Shown piece after piece: positions 6,537 through 8,379 of a DNA stretch of 8,379 nucleotides; position 1 is the first letter of the stretch, and the number at the start of each line of letters is the position of its first letter. A program made the translations under genes and the position numbers. Origin of the DNA: Deltaproteobacteria bacterium (lineage in GTDB: Bacteria > Desulfobacterota > Desulfobacteria > Desulfobacterales > SURF-7). The notes below the pieces were generated by a model. The model was not told where the DNA came from and made no database searches. It saw nothing but the letters and a program-made list of their open reading frames with translations. The DNA is taken from assembly GCA_019307665.1 (NCBI GenBank), contig JAFDJC010000252.1, forward strand, positions 1-8,379. The letters are read 5' to 3'.

Positions 6537-6919
6537 CAGGGTGTCCTTTTTGTGAGATTTATGATGGTTTTCAGATGTTCAAGCAATTTTTCCGCATCCT
6601 CTATGGCTGGTCGGACCGGAAGCTGCATGAGAATCCCGAGTCCTTCACTCGCTTCATGAAAATCATCATGCGAAAGACTGCTTACGGCAGCACAGTTAAG
6701 CATGGGATTTTGGGAAACCAGCATCCTTATGCATTCCAAGCCTTTTTTATCGGAAAGCTCTTCCCCGGTAATGATAAGATCAAACTTCTCGCTTTTTACC
6801 TTTGTAAGAACGTTTTCACATGATTCGACCCACGTGATCTGAACATCATCTTCTTCCAACCCTGCTTTTAATTCTGATAAAGAATCCTTATCAGTACTTG
6901 CAATTAATATCTGAATCAT
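6536..6919 (-). CDS. Degenerate CheY-like receiver domain protein (pseudo-receiver)
   Basis: This 127-residue single-domain protein has the response-regulator receiver pattern: strand QILIAST, helix DKDSLSELKAGLE, strand ITWVE, strand FDLIIT, then LSDKKGLECIRML, and a late turn LPVRP. The phosphorylation chemistry is missing. The acceptor Asp position after DLIIT is G52, the N-terminal acidic pair reads S8-T9 instead of Asp-Asp, and the conserved Lys before the final Pro is R103. It therefore cannot be phosphorylated normally and would serve as a binding or scaffolding module. It has no output domain. Its stop overlaps the start of the first MinD/ferredoxin gene by one base, so a structural partnership with that ATPase is likely (inference). 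AAGGCGG ahead of the ATG marks the start. Distant receiver homology is judged by eye only. Confidence 0.75.
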   Translation of the reverse strand: MIQILIASTDKDSLSELKAGLEEDDVQITWVESCENVLTKVKSEKFDLIITGEELSDKKGLECIRMLVSQNPMLNCAAVSSLSHDDFHEASEGLGILMQLPVRPAIEDAEKLLEHLKTIINLTKRTP

Positions 6920-6948
6920 TGGTTATCCGCCTTCTAAATAAAATTACT

Positions 6949-7015
6949 CCCAGCCACAGCCTCCGGTTGCTGGGTGCCGACCGGAGGCTGATTAAGGTTG
7001 GGGATCATCCCCACC
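6949..7015 (-). promoter_or_regulatory. Cluster of competing RNA hairpins in the operon spacer
   Basis: The 130-base spacer ahead of the pseudo-receiver gene has three inverted repeats. Stem 1 is a perfect 11-base pairing, CAGCCTCCGGT (6957-6967) with ACCGGAGGCTG (6980-6990), with a 12-base loop. Stem 2 pairs CCCAGC (6949-6954) with GCTGGG (6969-6974), the latter lying in the loop of stem 1, so the two are interlaced. Stem 3 is TGGGGAT/ATCCCCA around one central base (6999-7013), extended by GG/CC with a bulge. On the minus strand stem 2 is followed by AGTAATTTTATTT, so it could act as a weak terminator excluded by stem 1. This resembles an attenuator or structured RNA element; no known class was recognised. 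Confidence 0.6.
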
Positions 7016-7049
7016 AACACGTACATGGAGTAAAACAATACGCTTACAT

Positions 7050-7370
7050 CTACTCAAGTTCTGAAATCCTTCTGTTAATTGTTTCAAGAACCGTTTTTAC
7101 ATTCTCCATCTCAGTTTTAAGCGCATCCAGCTCACCGGTGGAACTTTCCGTGTACACGGGTTGATTTTGAGCAGCACCCCACCCAAAACCCCGTCCCATA
7201 CCCATTCCTGTTGTACCTCTGGCACCACGGCCAAATCCCCGGCCGCGTCCAACACCGCCAATACTGGAAAATGGCCTTCCATATCCCGCGTTCGCGGGAT
7301 TACAGTGCCCTCTTCCGCCGCCTGTCATGGACCCTTCTCCCATGGGTCCGCTTCTGTCGAATCCTGGCAT
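7050..7370 (-). CDS. Small Gly/Arg-rich DUF5320-like protein with C-terminal coiled coil
   Basis: This 106-residue protein starts MPGFDRSGPMGEGSMTGGGR, the MPxxDxxGPMGxGxMTGxGxGxC pattern of the DUF5320-like family often seen beside NifX/ORP-type genes in anaerobes. Residues 20-75 are low-complexity Gly/Arg with GRGFGRG repeats and one cysteine (C23, in GHCNPA). Residues 80-106 form a predicted amphipathic coiled coil (LDALKTEMENVKTVLETINRRISELE), suggesting dimerisation. An ATG lies 7 codons upstream, but AAAAGGGGGTGA (7375-7386) sits just ahead of the ATG at 7370, so I use that start. Function is unknown; a disordered metal- or nucleic-acid-contacting adaptor is one possibility. It lies 41 bases downstream of the NifX-tail gene and shares its start-region layout with the tail of that gene. 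Confidence 0.75.
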   Translation of the reverse strand: MPGFDRSGPMGEGSMTGGGRGHCNPANAGYGRPFSSIGGVGRGRGFGRGARGTTGMGMGRGFGWGAAQNQPVYTESSTGELDALKTEMENVKTVLETINRRISELE

Positions 7371-7411
7371 AATGTCACCCCCTTTTCTCAAATCTCAATG
7401 GGTCCTGATAA

Positions 7412-7609
7412 CTATCTTCCTGACCCCTTACCCCGGCCGCCACCTTTACCGCGGCCTGAACCTTTTGCAGCACCTCTGCCCCCGCCTTTACCTTGACCTG
7501 TACTTCGGGGACCTTTTCCGGCATTGCTCCCTCCCAAATCTTTTCCGTCTCCCTGGCCCCTGGGTTCGGTTCCCCGATCCCCAGGTCCGGTTCCATCTTT
7601 TCTCGGCAT
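7412..7609 (-). CDS. Nested in-frame start: possible separate 65-residue Gly-rich protein
   Basis: Inside the NifX-tail frame, an ATG at 7609 is preceded by a very strong ribosome site, AAAGGGGGGTGA (7615-7626). The product would begin MPRKDGTGPGDRG and consist almost entirely of Gly, Arg, Lys and Ser, ending in GGGRGKGSGR. The start region closely resembles that of the DUF5320-like gene at 7370, in both its ribosome site and the MPxxDxxGP opening. This suggests that an originally separate small gene became read-through fused to NifX, and may still be translated on its own. Whether it is made separately cannot be told from sequence. Confidence 0.45.
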   Translation of the reverse strand: MPRKDGTGPGDRGTEPRGQGDGKDLGGSNAGKGPRSTGQGKGGGRGAAKGSGRGKGGGRGKGSGR

Positions 7610-8023
7610 AATTTTCACCCCCCTTTGCCGACCAATCCTAACATTTCCTTTTTTGCGCCGCCCTTGCCGCTTACGGCCGCTTCCCTGTTGACTGCACCCC
7701 GGCATTAAAAATGCCGGCAGATTTTGTTTACCTTTCGCGTATGACTCAAGCACCTCATCCGCATATCCCGCGATAAAGGGAAACAGTTTTATCCCTCCGG
7801 CCTCGATGATAATTGCCGGCTCCTCTGAGATAGCTCCACAAATCAGAGCGTGTACTTCCAGTCCGAGCAGCTTGTTTAATAATTGAGAAGGTGTGTCAGG
7901 ATTGAATGTTTCGTATTGTTTGTTGATGATCTCTGAGTTTTCGATCTCGGCAATAAGAAGCATATGCGCCGAATCAAATACCGGAGAAATACGATCTTCC
8001 CAAACTGTAAGCGCTGTTTTCAT
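7412..8023 (-). CDS. NifX-family protein fused to a basic Gly/Arg/Lys-rich tail; first gene of the operon
   Basis: This 203-residue protein has a NifX/MTH1175-type domain at about 1-110: MKTALTVWEDRISPVFDSAH, then VHALICGAISEEPAIIIEAGGIKLFPFIAG and a closing FLMPGC. C62 and C110 are the only cysteines. From residue 111 the chain is strongly basic (GRKRQGRRKKG), and from 139 it becomes a Gly/Arg/Lys low-complexity tail starting MPRKDGTGPG, which resembles the start of the DUF5320-like neighbour. AAGGAGGG (8033-8040), 9 bases before the ATG, gives a strong start, and a sigma-54 promoter lies about 30 bases further up. The domain is expected to bind or carry a Mo/Fe-type cofactor. The tail could bind nucleic acid, acidic partners or membranes (inference). 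The fusion, or dual start, is discussed with the nested start. Confidence 0.85.
   Translation of the reverse strand: MKTALTVWEDRISPVFDSAHMLLIAEIENSEIINKQYETFNPDTPSQLLNKLLGLEVHALICGAISEEPAIIIEAGGIKLFPFIAGYADEVLESYAKGKQNLPAFLMPGCSQQGSGRKRQGRRKKGNVRIGRQRGVKIMPRKDGTGPGDRGTEPRGQGDGKDLGGSNAGKGPRSTGQGKGGGRGAAKGSGRGKGGGRGKGSGR
7615..7626 (-). promoter_or_regulatory. Internal ribosome binding site within the NifX-tail gene
   Basis: AAAGGGGGGTGA, read on the minus strand, sits 5 bases ahead of the in-frame ATG at 7609, with the G run about 8 bases from it. It codes within the larger frame but has exactly the form of the ribosome site at 7375-7386. It decides whether 7412-7609 is also an independent gene. 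Confidence 0.5.
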
Positions 8024-8053
8024 GCCTGAACACCCTCCTTTGACATGAAGGAC

Positions 8054-8069
8054 TGCAAACTGTATGCCA
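8054..8069 (-). promoter_or_regulatory. Sigma-54 (RpoN) promoter of the ORP-like operon
   Basis: On the minus strand the site reads TGGCATACAGTTTGCA, against the consensus TGGCAC-N5-TTGCA. The invariant GG (8068-8067) and GC (8056-8055) are separated by exactly 10 bases. Transcription would start near 8043, leaving a leader of about 20 bases with AAGGAGGG just ahead of the ATG at 8023. In Desulfovibrio vulgaris the orp operons are sigma-54 dependent with a dedicated enhancer-binding protein (recalled), which fits; that regulator gene is not in this window. Confidence 0.8.
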
Positions 8070-8167
8070 TGGCAAGCGAAATATTTTAGATTAGATGAAA
8101 GTCCTTATTTCCGGGGCTTGAGGAGGGAGTAGAAATCGTGAGGATATTTTCATGCCGGGAAAGAGTA

Positions 8168-8177
8168 GCAATATTGC
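8168..8177. promoter_or_regulatory. Palindrome GCAATATTGC, candidate enhancer site
   Basis: This perfect 10-base palindrome lies about 125 bases upstream of the predicted transcription start, at the distance expected for a sigma-54 activator site. The half-site TATTGC recurs in the inverted repeat at 8283-8296. Binding is inference. Confidence 0.4.
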
Positions 8178-8190
8178 GACTGTTCTAAGG

Positions 8191-8218
8191 CCCAGCGTCG
8201 CATTAATGCAATGCTGGG
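8191..8218. promoter_or_regulatory. 28-base interrupted palindrome, candidate regulator site or hairpin
   Basis: The layout is symmetric: CCCAGC, 3 bases, the palindrome GCATTAATGC, 3 bases, GCTGGG. Outer arms are 8191-8196 and 8213-8218, and the core is 8200-8209. It lies about 150-175 bases upstream of the start site. Neither strand has a T run after it, so a terminator is unlikely. It is a good candidate for a dimeric or tetrameric activator site. The outer arms match the CCCAGC/GCTGGG pair at 6949-6974. Confidence 0.45.
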
Positions 8219-8282
8219 GATTGGTATTCATCGTGTATAAAATCGACCATATGCCGGTATTACAACACAATATGGCCGAATA

Positions 8283-8296
8283 CTATTGCACAATAG
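8283..8296. promoter_or_regulatory. Inverted repeat CTATTG-CA-CAATAG, candidate enhancer site
   Basis: Two perfect 6-base arms flank a 2-base centre. It shares TATTGC with the palindrome at 8168-8177 and lies about 245 bases upstream of the predicted sigma-54 start. It is a candidate second site for the activator; no binding evidence exists in the sequence alone. Confidence 0.35.
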
Positions 8297-8379
8297 AATA
8301 GGTGCGGACTTTTTTTACAAGGCCACTATGCACGATGATCAAAGACATCTTGACAAAATAAACATAATTCAGTATCTCA

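Larger units (their letters stand above)
8024..8379. other. Upstream regulatory region without a convincing gene
   Basis: This region contains the sigma-54 promoter near its left end and several inverted repeats upstream of it. I see no gene longer than about 50 codons on either strand. A plus-strand AGGAGGG (8121-8127) followed by a GTG at 8138 opens only a 16-codon frame. The regulator and any divergent gene would lie beyond the right edge. Confidence 0.6.

Noticed and set aside
6949..6990. H-type RNA pseudoknot using both interlaced stems at once
   Set aside because: Only 2 bases would have to span the 11-pair stem, which is too short, so mutually exclusive hairpins are the better reading.
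7161..7708. Proline-rich plus-strand open frames
   Set aside because: They are reverse-complement shadows of the Gly/Arg-rich coding sequences.
8273..8290. Plus-strand TGGCC...TTGCA as a divergent sigma-54 promoter
   Set aside because: GG and GC are 12 bases apart, not the required 10.
8152..8301. 49-codon plus-strand open frame starting MPGKSSNIATV
   Set aside because: It has no ribosome site at its ATG, covers the palindromes, and its composition does not look like a conserved protein.
8350..8378. Plus-strand TTGACA with a -10-like TATCTC 17 bases later at the right edge
   Set aside because: The -10 matches only 3 of 6 positions and no downstream gene is visible to support it.
1..8379. 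CRISPR array, tRNA, rRNA, insertion sequence or attachment site
   Set aside because: No regularly spaced repeats, tRNA-like cloverleaf, transposase frame or flanking terminal repeats were seen.

Overview
The window looks like a chromosomal segment of an anaerobic, probably sulfate-reducing Desulfobacterota (Desulfobacterales-like) bacterium. The reasons are a compact set of NifX/ORP-type cofactor proteins, two MinD-like ATPases carrying 2[4Fe-4S] ferredoxin inserts, an Mrp-type ATPase and a CGGC-domain protein, next to an acyl-CoA dehydrogenase. This gene combination strongly recalls the anaerobe-specific 'orange protein' (ORP) complex of Desulfovibrio; that is family knowledge recalled, not searched. 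All convincing genes lie on the minus strand and are transcribed from right to left.

Layout in transcription order. At 8024-8379 is a gene-free upstream region with a near-consensus sigma-54 promoter (8054-8069, exact GG-N10-GC spacing) and several inverted repeats that could bind an enhancer-binding protein. The operon then runs: a NifX-like protein with a long basic Gly/Arg/Lys tail (8023-7412) that contains a second, well-formed translation start at 7609; a small Gly-rich DUF5320-like protein (7370-7050); a 130-base spacer full of competing hairpins; a degenerate CheY-like receiver without its phosphorylation site (6919-6536); two MinD/ferredoxin ATPases joined to it and to each other by 1- and 4-base overlaps (6536-5685, 5688-4816); two further NifX/ORP-type proteins (4749-4351, 4334-3975); a 126-base gap with a nested hairpin; an Mrp/NBP35-type Fe-S carrier ATPase (3848-3006); and a CGGC-domain protein (2964-2620).

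After a 349-base gap with a possible frameshifted gene remnant comes an IscU/NifU-like scaffold protein (2270-1839), with its own sigma-70-like promoter. A 302-base spacer with a strong hairpin follows. The window ends inside a large acyl-CoA dehydrogenase (1536 to 1 and beyond) that appears to hold two dehydrogenase modules in one chain.

How the genes may work together (inference). The two ferredoxin-MinD ATPases and Mrp would be nucleotide-driven metal-cluster assembly or delivery proteins. The NifX-type proteins would bind the metal cluster (Mo-Cu in Desulfovibrio gigas ORP). The IscU-like and CGGC proteins add scaffold and cysteine-rich metal-binding functions. The pseudo-receiver and the Gly-rich proteins are the least understood parts and the best candidates for new biology.
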